Shown in pieces: positions 27,463 through 35,715 of a DNA stretch of 64,000 nucleotides; positions within the stretch are counted from its first letter, which is position 1, and every line of letters begins with the position of its first letter. The notes beneath the pieces are model-generated. The model ran no database searches, had not been told where the DNA came from, and saw nothing but the letters and a program-made list of their open reading frames with translations. This DNA comes from Vagococcus elongatus (GTDB taxonomy: Bacteria; Bacillota; Bacilli; Lactobacillales; Vagococcaceae), in contig NZ_NGKA01000010.1 in the NCBI RefSeq assembly GCF_003987645.1, positions 1 through 64,000 of the forward strand. The letters are read 5' to 3'. The translations under genes were made by a program, and so were the position numbers.

Positions 27463-28167
27463 TTTAGCTGGGGGCAAAGTAGTATTGAAACTTACTTTTA
27501 TGTACATTATATCTTTTTTCTTCCTATAAACTAAAACCTCATATAATGCATTATTAAAATATTTTATTTTACTTAGTTTTGGTTCTACAAAAAATAATGT
27601 CAATGCGTAATAAATAATACATACACCAACTACGATTAATAAGAAAGCTATCGTTGCCATTACATAACTATTTCTTTCTAAATTTTTTTGTAAATTATTT
27701 TTGAATAAATCCCATATCTCTTTTGAAAAAAACAAAAATAATGAAAGGTAAAACGTTGTGAATAATTTAAAAAACCAATCAAATTTTTTGTTTTTTTCCT
27801 CTTTAAATTCACTATCTAACTCAACATTTTTTTTAATAATTTGTTGAATCATTTCATCATCATATCCCATTTCAGCAACTTTCGTATCCAATTCTTTTAT
27901 GTCGTCTTCTTTTGTATTAGAATTACTTTGTTTACTAATAACACAAGCTGTTATCAAAAATACAATAACAAATATAGCCAAAATTTCAACTAAATAATCG
28001 GTTAGTGGTTTATACAATAAGGCTATAACTGTCAAAGCATACATACTTATTGTTAATATTAATAAAATTTTTAAATACAGCTTTGCTCCTTTAAACAAAC
28101 CTCTAACAGTGTATTTACTAATTATTTTTTTATACTCCTCATAAATTTCTTTTGAATAAAAATCCAA
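27460..28167 (-). CDS. Membrane protein of unknown function, satellite cargo
   Basis: A 235-residue protein with two pairs of membrane segments (about 36-60 and 62-84, then 140-162 and 178-202) around a charged cytosolic stretch. The start is TTG, 8 bases after AAGGAG; an upstream in-frame GTG overlaps that site. It is the last gene at the end of the satellite away from the integrase, has its own promoter and follows a terminator. I recognise no family. Its position is that of accessory genes, which in satellites often act in phage interference; that is inference only. Confidence 0.6.
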   Translation of the reverse strand: MDFYSKEIYEEYKKIISKYTVRGLFKGAKLYLKILLILTISMYALTVIALLYKPLTDYLVEILAIFVIVFLITACVISKQSNSNTKEDDIKELDTKVAEMGYDDEMIQQIIKKNVELDSEFKEEKNKKFDWFFKLFTTFYLSLFLFFSKEIWDLFKNNLQKNLERNSYVMATIAFLLIVVGVCIIYYALTLFFVEPKLSKIKYFNNALYEVLVYRKKKDIMYIKVSFNTTLPPAK

Positions 28168-28191
28168 TATAATCACTCCTTTTTCTTATAT

Positions 28192-28226
28192 ATTATACAC
28201 AAAAAAAACACTCCGTTAGAAGTGTG
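28192..28226 (-). promoter_or_regulatory. Terminator and promoter junction before the membrane protein gene
   Basis: A short hairpin (ACACT / AGTGT, 28208-28225) with eight T on the minus strand is followed at once by TGTATAAT (-10 at 28192-28197) and then the ribosome site. The 500 bases from 28,227 to 28,737 hold no gene, only small hairpins. Confidence 0.5.
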
Positions 28227-28737
28227 ATATTTTTGAGTCTCATAAGTTAGTTCAAAGTAAGCATTTATGATCTTCATTTTCCACTTTTGGGGAAAATTCT
28301 AACCGGGAACATTGCCACTACTGGCAACAGCATAGAAATTTCCGATGCTGTGTTAACCCTTATACTTAGTTAATCATAGATATTCAAAGGTGTCTGTTCT
28401 TCAAGAATATCAAGGCTTTTCTTACTAGATGTCTCTTCTATCCATTCTGCCGCACAAAGCCACAATATGCGTAACTCACAATATTTTAGATAGTATTGCA
28501 TTCAATTACGCAGCGCAATAATCTATCACCTCACAGAATAAATGCGGATGATCGGAAATTCAGCAGCCCCGTCTAGGCATGCACAAAAATGTGCAGTCCT
28601 AAAAAAGATGTAACAACGAAAATCTTCAACATTCTTTCACTGTTTGATAGCGCAGAGTTGCGCCACCATATTTTGAGTCCGTTCCACGATATAGTTAGAT
28701 AAACTTATACGTAAGAAGCACCATGCTAAAATTTCAC

Positions 28738-28944
28738 TTAATACTTTCTTTCAAAATAACCGTCTGGAATTTCTACAGGCGTATTTTTTTCAATTAGATC
28801 ATGAATAAATCGAGTCAATCGTTTGGCTCCCTCAACTGAAACATCATATTCATTGTTTTCAGTAATATGAGTATATTCATAAAAAGGAAATGGCTGTTTA
28901 AAATACTCTTTGTATTTTAATATTGCTTTTTCAACTAATTCCAT
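28738..28944 (-). CDS. Small conserved-looking satellite protein (paralogue of the next gene)
   Basis: 68 residues from the ATG at 28944, which has AGGGTG just upstream; a longer frame of 76 residues is less likely. Acidic and helical, with no membrane segment. It shares a pattern with the gene at 29,111-29,353: an N-terminal VEKAxxxYK-like helix, then GxKxxTR followed by IxxNTPxE near the end. It has its own extended -10 promoter. No function known to me. Confidence 0.5.
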   Translation of the reverse strand: MELVEKAILKYKEYFKQPFPFYEYTHITENNEYDVSVEGAKRLTRFIHDLIEKNTPVEIPDGYFERKY

Positions 28945-28996
28945 TGCACCCTGCTCACAATGTAGCATTCAGACCAGTCCTTTCTTGCTTTAATAA

Positions 28997-29032
28997 AGTA
29001 TACCAAAAAAGCACCTCGAAAAGAGACGCTTT
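28997..29032 (-). promoter_or_regulatory. Terminator and extended -10 junction
   Basis: Minus strand: stem AAAGCGTCTC / GAGGTGCTTT ending in six T, directly followed by TGGTATACT (28997-29005). The 17 bases AGTATACCAAAAAAGCA are repeated at 29371-29387 before the paralogous gene. Confidence 0.55.
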
Positions 29033-29110
29033 CATTAATAATTATCTATTCTATTCATAACCAAACATGGACTTTATAATCTCTTCTTACTTAAAAGCCG
29101 ATCTAAACCT

Positions 29111-29353
29111 TTAAAACATAATACCCTTCCACATTTCATCTGATATTTCTTCGATAGGCGTATTGGTATCAATAGCCTCTTGGACATCTCGAGTCATGGC
29201 TTTCACACCCGCTTCTAACTCATCCGGGTTGCCAATTATGGTGACTGGGTCCCACCAACCGATTATTTTATCAGGTATGTCTGCGTTGAAATGATCCTTA
29301 TAAGCTTTTTCTAACCGTTCAACTTCTTTGAACAACTTGTCTATTCTGTCCAT
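29111..29353 (-). CDS. Small satellite protein (paralogue of the gene at 28,738)
   Basis: 80 residues, acidic and helical: an N-terminal helix LFKEVERLEKAYKDHF, then a Trp-rich stretch GWWDP, and a C-terminal GVKAMTRD...DTNTPIEE that lines up with its neighbour. GAGGTGATGAA precedes the ATG, and an extended -10 TGGTATACT lies at 29371-29379. The repeated promoter segment points to duplication of a one-gene cassette. Confidence 0.55.
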   Translation of the reverse strand: MDRIDKLFKEVERLEKAYKDHFNADIPDKIIGWWDPVTIIGNPDELEAGVKAMTRDVQEAIDTNTPIEEISDEMWKGIMF

Positions 29354-29414
29354 TTCATCACCTCAATATCAGTATACCAAAAAAGCATCTAGAATGAGAT
29401 ATTTTAATATCACC

Positions 29415-29591
29415 CTACTCTTTACTCCTGTACTGCTGCATATACTTTTTCATGTAATCCGGATTGTCTGACTGCCATTGTCGTTGTTTGTCACGTCTTG
29501 CAACACGTCTGCATTCATCGCTACAATAGCGTTTTGAACTGACAACCGTATGGAATAAAAGACCGCATACAGCGCACTTTTTACGGCTCAT
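29415..29591 (-). CDS. 58-residue zinc-finger-like protein
   Basis: A short gene starting MSRKKCAVCG. Cysteines at 6, 9, 23 and 27 (CAVC...CSDEC) form a likely zinc site, followed by a basic, Gln/Arg-rich helix (RRDKQRQWQ). GAGGTGAGGC lies just before the ATG. The fold recalls small phage zinc-finger proteins that bind nucleic acid; no specific role can be assigned. It lies next to a divergent small-RNA candidate. Confidence 0.65.
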   Translation of the reverse strand: MSRKKCAVCGLLFHTVVSSKRYCSDECRRVARRDKQRQWQSDNPDYMKKYMQQYRSKE

Positions 29592-29609
29592 AGCCTCACC
29601 TCACAGCCT

Positions 29610-29722
29610 TTGTATTGTCCTTGGTGTCATGTTAAAATAGGGGGCGTGAGAAAAAATGTACAGTGACTGCTTGAAGTCCGGCTGCGAGGACGGGGAGGGG
29701 GATAGCCCCCTCTTCTTTTTTT
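29610..29722 (+). ncRNA. Candidate small RNA on the strand opposite the satellite operon
   Basis: Plus-strand promoter TTGTAT (29610-29615), exactly 17 bases, TAAAAT (29633-29638) with an upstream TG. A strong terminator follows at 29695-29722: GAGGGGG / CCCCCTC, 4-base loop, then a T-run. The predicted RNA is about 75-80 nt (from ~29645). A weak open frame overlaps it but has no ribosome site. The stretch from 29,723 to 29,951 holds no gene. Confidence 0.6.
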
Positions 29723-29951
29723 ATACCTTGCTTTGTCCACAGCTTCTTTACTTACCTAAAAAAAGTATTTTATTAATTCTTATTTTATTTCTTCAATGTG
29801 TCGATCAATGTTTGAAGCTGATAAAGTAATACACTTCCCTATGTTTAGTTCAACAATGTATTTTTGTATCAAGATTATATTGCACTTGACTCTTACCTAG
29901 AATAGTCCCTAAATAAATTCCCATCACTCTGCTGACTACTCTTAAACTCTT

Positions 29952-30311
29952 TCATTTTTTAGTTAATCCCAGACCATCTAACAAACTTCTATAAGCATTG
30001 TCCATTTGTTTTGTATGCTCTGACTTAACGCCCTTACTCTCATACTTGGCTTCTACCTCGGCAATAGCCTTTTCTTTCTCAGCTTCTATTTCAATCGCTC
30101 GCTTTTTTTCATTCTCTTCACGCTCTGATTTCAATGCTTTCATGAAAAGTTGTGTGGAATCACGCCGTTTCTTTTCTGCCTTAACTCTAATGCTTTCCCA
30201 ATTTTTTCGAACCTGTTCTGCCTGTTCCGCATTTTTCTTATCAACACGTTCTTGCATTCCTTTTAAATCAATGTACCCGTCCTTTGTATCAAATATATTT
30301 TTATCAGACAT
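29952..30311 (-). CDS. Charged coiled-coil satellite protein
   Basis: 119 residues from the ATG at 30311 (AGGAG 7 bases upstream). After a short head (DTKDGYIDLKGMQERV) almost the whole protein is a highly charged helix rich in Lys and Glu, likely a coiled coil. It follows the 30,345-30,956 gene with its start close to that gene's end. Proteins of this kind in satellites sometimes alter capsid assembly; nothing in the sequence proves it here. Confidence 0.55.
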   Translation of the reverse strand: MSDKNIFDTKDGYIDLKGMQERVDKKNAEQAEQVRKNWESIRVKAEKKRRDSTQLFMKALKSEREENEKKRAIEIEAEKEKAIAEVEAKYESKGVKSEHTKQMDNAYRSLLDGLGLTKK

Positions 30312-30344
30312 TCTTATTCTCCTATCATACATTTATTTGAATTG

Positions 30345-30956
30345 CTATTTCAAAAATCTCATTCTAGGTTGTTCCGGTTCTTCTCCTGCTCGTTTTGAAA
30401 ACTCGGTTCCTTTTATTGTAAGATTATAAAAACCATGAACTGTTTCTTGGTACCTATAATTTTTATCAGACGACCAAGTCGTAGTCCCATCCCCTAATGG
30501 AATCTTCCCTTCTGGTTCTTTGTATACCTTACGTTGCAATAAATGCATCAACTCATTGGCTTGATTTGATGTTTGAATAGACTCTTCTGAAATTTCTCTT
30601 AATTCAGAAATCAAAGCTACTGCTCGTTCATTTTGTTCTTCATGACTTGCATCGGCTATTTGAGTAATTTCAGTTAGCAACTGATTGTACTCCTCTTTTG
30701 TAACCAGCTGTTCTTGTTTCAGTTTGGCTTGTTGTTTTAAATACAATTCTTTTGCATGTTTAGCAGACCAAATATTGTTCTTAGCTTTGTTATATTTATC
30801 TACATCAACTTCTGCTTCTGCGGCTAATAATTCAGTATCTGCTTGTTTCAATGCTTCTTGTGCTTCTTGAATCTTTTCTTCGTACTCTTGAATCTCGGCT
30901 TTGTTCTCGTGTAATTTCGCTTTCAGTAATTCGTCAATTTCATTTAATGTTTTCAT
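30345..30956 (-). CDS. Coiled-coil phage protein with a C-terminal domain
   Basis: 203 residues: residues 1-145 are predicted long helices (heptad-like, Glu/Lys/Gln rich), and 145-203 form a compact part with DGTTTWSSDKNYRYQE. AAAGGAG precedes the ATG. It lies downstream of the ArpU-like regulator, where satellites and phages keep late or packaging-related genes. No family recognised. Confidence 0.55.
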   Translation of the reverse strand: MKTLNEIDELLKAKLHENKAEIQEYEEKIQEAQEALKQADTELLAAEAEVDVDKYNKAKNNIWSAKHAKELYLKQQAKLKQEQLVTKEEYNQLLTEITQIADASHEEQNERAVALISELREISEESIQTSNQANELMHLLQRKVYKEPEGKIPLGDGTTTWSSDKNYRYQETVHGFYNLTIKGTEFSKRAGEEPEQPRMRFLK

Positions 30957-30997
30957 TGATTATTCTCCTTTAAATTATAATTTGTATTAATACTGGC

Positions 30998-31237
30998 TTA
31001 CTTGTTGATTGTCTCGCTTCTTATTTTCGCCCTTCTGCTCATTGAAATAACCCCTTCGATTAGTTTCAAATACCTAAGATAATCGCAACCTATTCCGACA
31101 CCTTCTAAACCTTTGTAGCTGTAAGGCTGACAACACTTTTTCTTAAAGGTATTGAATTGCCTATTTTTATTGCTCTTTTTCCTGAAAACATCTAAAATTT
31201 AACAGTAGATTTCATTCGTTTTCCTACTTTCAATCAT
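30998..31237 (-). pseudogene. Open frame of 80 codons broken by one in-frame TAA
   Basis: Reading from the ATG at 31237 gives 12 codons, a TAA, then 66 more codons in the same frame to a TAA at 30998. The part after the break looks protein-like (FKKKCCQPYSYKGLEG, then CDYLRYLKLIEG). No start codon or ribosome site serves that part alone, and the ATG has no good site either. It lies between the ArpU-like and coiled-coil genes. Most likely a decayed gene. Confidence 0.4.
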
Positions 31238-31263
31238 GGCCTATATAGTTCAGTCAAAGCCTA

Positions 31264-31659
31264 TCACTCCATGACGAGTAACTTCCCATTGTCATAAGCT
31301 TCTGCAAAATGAACTAAAGCTTCTGACTTGATTGATGATATCCTTGCAGTTGAATAGTAATGGTTCAACTTTGCAGCAATGGCCGGAATCGTGTACTTTT
31401 CAATCGAGCAAAAGGAATAATAGAGTATTAACCTTTGCGAATATTCCAAATCTACGATTGCTTGATCTATTTTGTTTCTTTCCACTAGCGCCCTACTGCG
31501 GAGTGTATTTTCATCTTCTTTTTTAATATCTGCCTGATAAGGTGTGTCTATTGTTTTAGCAGTTAAATCAATGCTCGTTTTTCCGGCAATCCTTTGGAAT
31601 CGTCTATACTGTGACAAAACTTCTTTGGCTCTTTGTTTTGTTGCGGTTGTATTTATCAA
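31264..31659 (-). CDS. ArpU-like late transcription regulator
   Basis: 131 residues, starting at TTG with AGGAGGTGAGA upstream. A helical N-terminal part (AKEVLSQYRRFQRIAG) is followed by a region with LEYSQRLILYYSF and a C-terminal sigma-4-like helix-turn-helix (IPAIAAKLNHYYSTARISSIKSEAL). This is the layout of ArpU/RinA-type phage regulators. The adjacent prophage has a similar protein, so the satellite may copy or tap its late control. Confidence 0.7.
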   Translation of the reverse strand: MINTTATKQRAKEVLSQYRRFQRIAGKTSIDLTAKTIDTPYQADIKKEDENTLRSRALVERNKIDQAIVDLEYSQRLILYYSFCSIEKYTIPAIAAKLNHYYSTARISSIKSEALVHFAEAYDNGKLLVME

Positions 31660-31706
31660 TCTCTCACCTCCTTTTTTTAATGCTGACCCCTGTAGGAAGT
31701 GCTAAA

Positions 31707-31923
31707 CTCTTGAACCGTCTGAACCAACGCTTTAATCATTGATATATCAACGTTTTCAGTGACACTCATTTTATATTAACCTGAACCACTACTTAAACCA
31801 CCTTGACCCAAATGAAGTGGTTTAACTTGGTTCAAGTAAATGGTTCAAGTGTTGAAACCATTTAAACATTCCTAAACATTGATATAATGACGTTCTGCTT
31901 TAGCGGTTCAAGTGGTTCAACGT
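31707..31923. repeat. Iteron-like region, candidate replication origin of the satellite
   Basis: Many copies of GGTTCAA / TTGAACC and related GGTTTAA / GAACCA in both orientations, plus a longer direct repeat CATTGATATANNNACGTT at 31737-31754 and 31877-31894, with an A/T-rich middle. It abuts the 3' end of the helicase gene, where SaPI-type satellites place their origin. Confidence 0.6.
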
Positions 31924-33333
31924 TTAGTCAATCTTACTTGCGTCATAATTTTTTTTAATAAATAAATGAATATATCTTTGTACTCGTGGGGCATTGGTTC
32001 GAGGGTTCTTTTTAAATATCCCCATCTTTTCTAATTGTTTAGTGAATTTAGGTTGAGACAATTCACGCAAACTTTCACGGTAACAAAAGTTCTGATATTC
32101 CTCATAAATATTTTTTGATGGATCACCTAACTTAGTTCCGTCATTGATAACACATTCTTCCTCGATAAACCGCAATACATGATTAGACTCTTTCAACCAT
32201 TTGTCTTTGGCAGTTTTCATTTTTGCTGATACAGTCAATTCTCCTCGTTCTAATGCTTCACGAAATATTTCTATGCAATGATAAGCAAACAACGGTATTT
32301 CTTCCTCAATAGCTTTTAAATCATGCCTAGTCTTAAAATCATCATCTATTACACAATCAAAGGGGATAACATACAATCTACGTTCAAATCCTCGTGTAAA
32401 GTCGCTAAACGCTGGCAACTCATTGGCTGAAAATATCAGTTTGGCAAAGTTTACAAACATAAAGTGATCCTTCCCTTTAAATTCAGCCGACAACCTATCT
32501 CCGCCCGTCAATGCTTTTAACAAACCAGTTGATTTTAAAAATTCGGAATCAATATCGGCAAACAAATTCGCTTCCTTCTGAAATAAATTTGCACTGGCAA
32601 ACCGATTGTTTTTGTTGCCTAAATCTTGTAGAGTCATGTTGCTTACATTTTCCACTCCTAAAATCTTATTAAGTATGTTCAAAAACGTAGATTTTCCATT
32701 GGCTCCTGTTCCTTGTAGAATAGTGATTGTTTGAAACGGCTCATAACTTCTATAAAAACAATAACCAATAATCTCCATTAAATGTTTGACACTGTCACTA
32801 TCACCCGTCAGCTCATGCAACCACTGTATAGTCTTTATCGGAGTCTCTTTTGTTACCAGGTCTATATCATAGTCATGGCTTTGCATAATATAATCCTTGG
32901 TGTTATGGGCCTTCAATTCACCAGTTTTAATATTGTAAGTACCGTTTTTAAAATTAGTTAGATATGGTTTGCTATGATTGAAGGGATTACCTCTCATAGT
33001 GCTATCAAAAATTTTAATGAATATAAATTTCTTAGTTTCATTTAATTTCTGTTGCGACCATTTACCAACGCTTTCCAATTTAGTCGTGATATAGCCATCC
33101 AAAAAATCACTCAAACTATCCATGCGCCAAGACCCTGTTTTTTTATCGAATCTAGCACCTTGTGATAGTTCATTAGATCGGATCATTGGGATTTCCTTCA
33201 TAATTTCATAGCCTAGCTTTGAAGCACTCACCTTCATATTGCGGTTATCATCATAGAACACCCAAACTGGAAGGCTATCATTAGATTTTTGACGTTGTTT
33301 TTGTAGTTCTTGTAAATCAATTAATTTGCTCAA
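31924..33333 (-). CDS. SF3 helicase, phage/plasmid primase P4 family (D5-like)
   Basis: A 469-residue replication helicase. An N-terminal D5-type region precedes Walker A GTGANGKST at 208-216; Walker B is ANLFADID; and the SF3 motif C is in the KLIFSANELP segment, followed by the arginine-rich ERRLYVIPF. A C-terminal winged-helix part ends the protein. It overlaps the primase stop by four bases, so the two are coupled. It should load on the adjacent iterons and unwind the satellite DNA. Confidence 0.88.
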   Translation of the reverse strand: MSKLIDLQELQKQRQKSNDSLPVWVFYDDNRNMKVSASKLGYEIMKEIPMIRSNELSQGARFDKKTGSWRMDSLSDFLDGYITTKLESVGKWSQQKLNETKKFIFIKIFDSTMRGNPFNHSKPYLTNFKNGTYNIKTGELKAHNTKDYIMQSHDYDIDLVTKETPIKTIQWLHELTGDSDSVKHLMEIIGYCFYRSYEPFQTITILQGTGANGKSTFLNILNKILGVENVSNMTLQDLGNKNNRFASANLFQKEANLFADIDSEFLKSTGLLKALTGGDRLSAEFKGKDHFMFVNFAKLIFSANELPAFSDFTRGFERRLYVIPFDCVIDDDFKTRHDLKAIEEEIPLFAYHCIEIFREALERGELTVSAKMKTAKDKWLKESNHVLRFIEEECVINDGTKLGDPSKNIYEEYQNFCYRESLRELSQPKFTKQLEKMGIFKKNPRTNAPRVQRYIHLFIKKNYDASKID

Positions 33334-34235
33334 CTAGCCCCCAACTCCTTTTTCGCTATCGAATAAAAGGTGTCCTCCACTTCTTTATCTGATAACGGCT
33401 CATTAAAATACTGATTAGCCACCCTCACTAATTCCAAGACCGCTGTCACATCCACCGCCCTAGCAAGTAGTCCGCCTGTGAGTTGTGCAATACGATTGTT
33501 ACGATTGCCGACATCACATCCATTCACTAGGCTTTCAAATAATTCAGTCGTAGTGTTGCGATATCTCGAACCGCCTTTTTTGAATTGACCAACGTTTTTA
33601 TAAAGACGAAAAGAGCGTACCCCTCCGGTATCGGGAGTATAATCTTTCTCCCAACGTTTGGCTGCTTTAAGGATTTTTTCAACCGATAACTTACTTTCGC
33701 TTTTATGAATGTGTATCTGTTCTACAGTGATATGTTGCGTTAAAACGGGTAACAACATAATTTGCGACCAAGTTAAATTGGATTGGTCGGCTTTATGGAT
33801 CACCCCATCCAGCACCTTATTAGTAAAAAAGTAAACTAATAACTTATAATCTTGTTCTGTTACTGGCTTATCCAAAGGAATCACTAAGCGATACCGCACC
33901 CCATTAATACCATGGGTCATGCTTGGATAAAGCACGTATTCATATTTGCTAAGTTTTTCTAAGATAACTTTGACAAGTCCTTCTTCTGATTGAATGACAT
34001 CATCTAAATCTAAAATCAAACAATCCCGATTGATTAAATTGTCATTCTTGCGTATTAGAGAACTCATTTCACCAGCTATGAATCCATCTATTTTCATGGT
34101 TTTAATTTTTGTCTGTTCTTCTTGATTATTAGAGACTTTTATTTGAAGTGGTTGATACCCACTAAAAAAATCTATAATTTCTTGATCTAATGGCTCACAC
34201 ATAATAGACGGCCTAACCTTACCAATGTAAATCAT
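33330..34235 (-). CDS. Replication primase (AEP type)
   Basis: 301 residues. The archaeo-eukaryotic primase core shows DCLILDLDD (catalytic acid pair), PSMTHG and RYRLVIPLDKP. A C-terminal helical module (VANQYFNEPLSDKEVEDTFYSI) is a primase C-terminal domain. It makes primers for the helicase gene directly downstream, overlapped by four bases. Primase and helicase are separate genes rather than the fused form seen in some satellites. Confidence 0.82.
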   Translation of the reverse strand: MIYIGKVRPSIMCEPLDQEIIDFFSGYQPLQIKVSNNQEEQTKIKTMKIDGFIAGEMSSLIRKNDNLINRDCLILDLDDVIQSEEGLVKVILEKLSKYEYVLYPSMTHGINGVRYRLVIPLDKPVTEQDYKLLVYFFTNKVLDGVIHKADQSNLTWSQIMLLPVLTQHITVEQIHIHKSESKLSVEKILKAAKRWEKDYTPDTGGVRSFRLYKNVGQFKKGGSRYRNTTTELFESLVNGCDVGNRNNRIAQLTGGLLARAVDVTAVLELVRVANQYFNEPLSDKEVEDTFYSIAKKELGAS

Positions 34236-34582
34236 GAAATCACTTCTCTTTCTGTTTCCATTACCCTTTTATTCAAATCTACACTCTCTACAATTTCAAT
34301 TCGGCGGTTCATATCACTTGCTTGGCTTTTTAGTCCCTTTAAACCTTCTTGACGTTCTTCCTCCGTCAATGGGATATAAACACCCCCTGTTTCTCTTAAA
34401 GCACATATAGGGATGTGGTAGACCATCACAAGACGATTGATAATGCTTTGAATGCTACGTGTATCTAAATCAATGCCTGCAGAAATTTCTTTTAATGGCT
34501 TTCGGTTATTCTTACCATGAGGAATCATTGATAAAACCGCTTTTTCTATGACAGATAATTGATTGTTTTTCAATGTTCGCAC
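34232..34582 (-). CDS. Winged-helix DNA-binding protein
   Basis: 116 residues with an N-terminal winged helix (IEKAVLSMIPHGKNNRKPLKEISAGIDLDTRSIQSIINRL); the rest is a charged helix. It overlaps the primase start by four bases and the gene before by 13, so it is part of the replication operon. It could regulate or help start replication; not assignable further. Confidence 0.6.
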   Translation of the reverse strand: MRTLKNNQLSVIEKAVLSMIPHGKNNRKPLKEISAGIDLDTRSIQSIINRLVMVYHIPICALRETGGVYIPLTEEERQEGLKGLKSQASDMNRRIEIVESVDLNKRVMETEREVIS

Positions 34583-34872
34583 CTCACTTTATCAAATTGA
34601 TCTACGATTTCTTTACAGTGTTTTATTTTCAAATTTATTTCAAATGCTAAGGCACTTAAAGGCTCGGCTAAAACAGAAGCTTCATACGCTAACAGACTTT
34701 GAGAATTTCTTTCGCATTTTTCATAGGCATCTTTTTTATCTACCAAGCGATAGGTGCTATTTTCAATAAATTGCCATAAGTGAATAATAGAAATTAATTC
34801 ACCATTCAAATTATTTATTAAGTCTATTTCTTTTTGTTCGTATTCCTTAATAATTTTTCCTGTATCAGTCAT
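34570..34872 (-). CDS. Hypothetical helical satellite protein
   Basis: 100 residues from the ATG at 34872, which has GGAGG 9 bases upstream; an ATG seven codons earlier overlaps that site. All-helical and acidic, no motif I recognise. Overlaps both neighbours, so it is cotranscribed. Confidence 0.5.
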   Translation of the reverse strand: MTDTGKIIKEYEQKEIDLINNLNGELISIIHLWQFIENSTYRLVDKKDAYEKCERNSQSLLAYEASVLAEPLSALAFEINLKIKHCKEIVDQFDKVRCEH

Positions 34873-35149
34873 TAATAATTTCCTCCACATCACAAAGATA
34901 ATTACCTATTTCAACAATCTTTGTATCAATTGATTCTATTACTTCCATCAAGTTGTCTAAGCCTTTTTCATTGAATAATGAATGAAGAATATATGCATGA
35001 CCTTCCCGACTATCTTTACTTTGAATATGTTGAAGTGCTAAACAAGATAAATAATTATTTATTAAACTTAATTGATGGGAACAGCTTGTTAATGAGGTAC
35101 ACTGATCCTGTAAATTTTCGCTACTGATTGTTTTTCCTTCTAATTTCAC
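34865..35149 (-). CDS. Hypothetical helical satellite protein
   Basis: 94 residues, GTG start with AGAGG about 10 bases upstream. Predicted four-helix character with three or four cysteines; no recognised motif. Overlaps the next gene by eight bases. It is the first gene after the plus-strand small-RNA candidate. Confidence 0.5.
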   Translation of the reverse strand: MKLEGKTISSENLQDQCTSLTSCSHQLSLINNYLSCLALQHIQSKDSREGHAYILHSLFNEKGLDNLMEVIESIDTKIVEIGNYLCDVEEIIND

Positions 35150-35178
35150 TATATAAAACCTCTTTCCTTTATTTGAGT

Positions 35179-35288
35179 TTGCAAAAACATCATACTTTCG
35201 CTATAATAAAGGCATAAATAGCTTGTAGAATGTGGATTCTAACAGCCTTGTCTTTCCAACTCGCCAAAGTAATGGAAAGACTTTTTTT
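35179..35288 (+). ncRNA. Second candidate small RNA opposite the satellite operon
   Basis: Plus-strand promoter TTGCAA (35179-35184), exactly 17 bases, TATAAT (35202-35207). A terminator follows: GTCTTTCCA (35250-35258) / TGGAAAGAC (35273-35281) and seven T. The predicted RNA is about 75 nt (from ~35214). It has no open frame. Because it runs against the early operon, it may act as an antisense or trans regulator of satellite or phage genes. Confidence 0.65.
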
Positions 35289-35304
35289 ATACCCTTTTTT
35301 CACC

Positions 35305-35469
35305 TTAACTACCCCGTTTCATTTGATAACTCGTATCGTCATAAACAATGAACCAACTCACGCTTAAAATTGTTGCTAAAATCAGTAAAGCAATCGATGA
35401 TACATGACCAATACACCCGCCGACTAAAAATGCTCCTAACAATGCCCCTACTCTTCTCACTCGAAACAT
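35305..35469 (-). CDS. Small membrane protein, 54 residues
   Basis: Starts MFRVRRVGALLG, with two close hydrophobic segments (about 8-24 and 25-43) and a charged tail. GAGGGTGAT lies before the ATG, and the start follows the previous stop directly (TAAATG). No family recognised; size and form fit small phage membrane proteins. Confidence 0.6.
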   Translation of the reverse strand: MFRVRRVGALLGAFLVGGCIGHVSSIALLILATILSVSWFIVYDDTSYQMKRGS

Positions 35470-35715
35470 TTAATCACCCTCTTTCAAATCAGATAATTGT
35501 GATTCTAAAAATGGAATTAATACCGATAAATTGTGTCTTGCTTCTTGTTCTGTTAAATTGGCAATCTTATTTTGAAGTATCATCAAATCAGCATATATTT
35601 TGCCATTCGCTTTCTGCTGACGTTTGACTTCTGCAAGTGTTTCTTCCATTTCTTGGTGTAACTTTCTAAAAGAAAAGTTCTTGTACTCCTTTGGGACCCA
35701 TACAAGTTTCAACAA
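35470..35715 (-). CDS. Hypothetical coiled-coil protein
   Basis: 81 residues, TTG start after GGAGGAAATGCT; overlaps the end of the Rha-like gene by seven bases. Mainly one long helix (LHQEMEETLAEVKRQQKANG). No recognised motif. Confidence 0.5.
   Translation of the reverse strand: MLKLVWVPKEYKNFSFRKLHQEMEETLAEVKRQQKANGKIYADLMILQNKIANLTEQEARHNLSVLIPFLESQLSDLKEGD

Noticed and set aside
29653-29830. 57-codon plus-strand frame starting MYSDCLKSG
   Set aside because: The strong terminator lies inside it and there is no proper ribosome site. The region is better explained as a small RNA.
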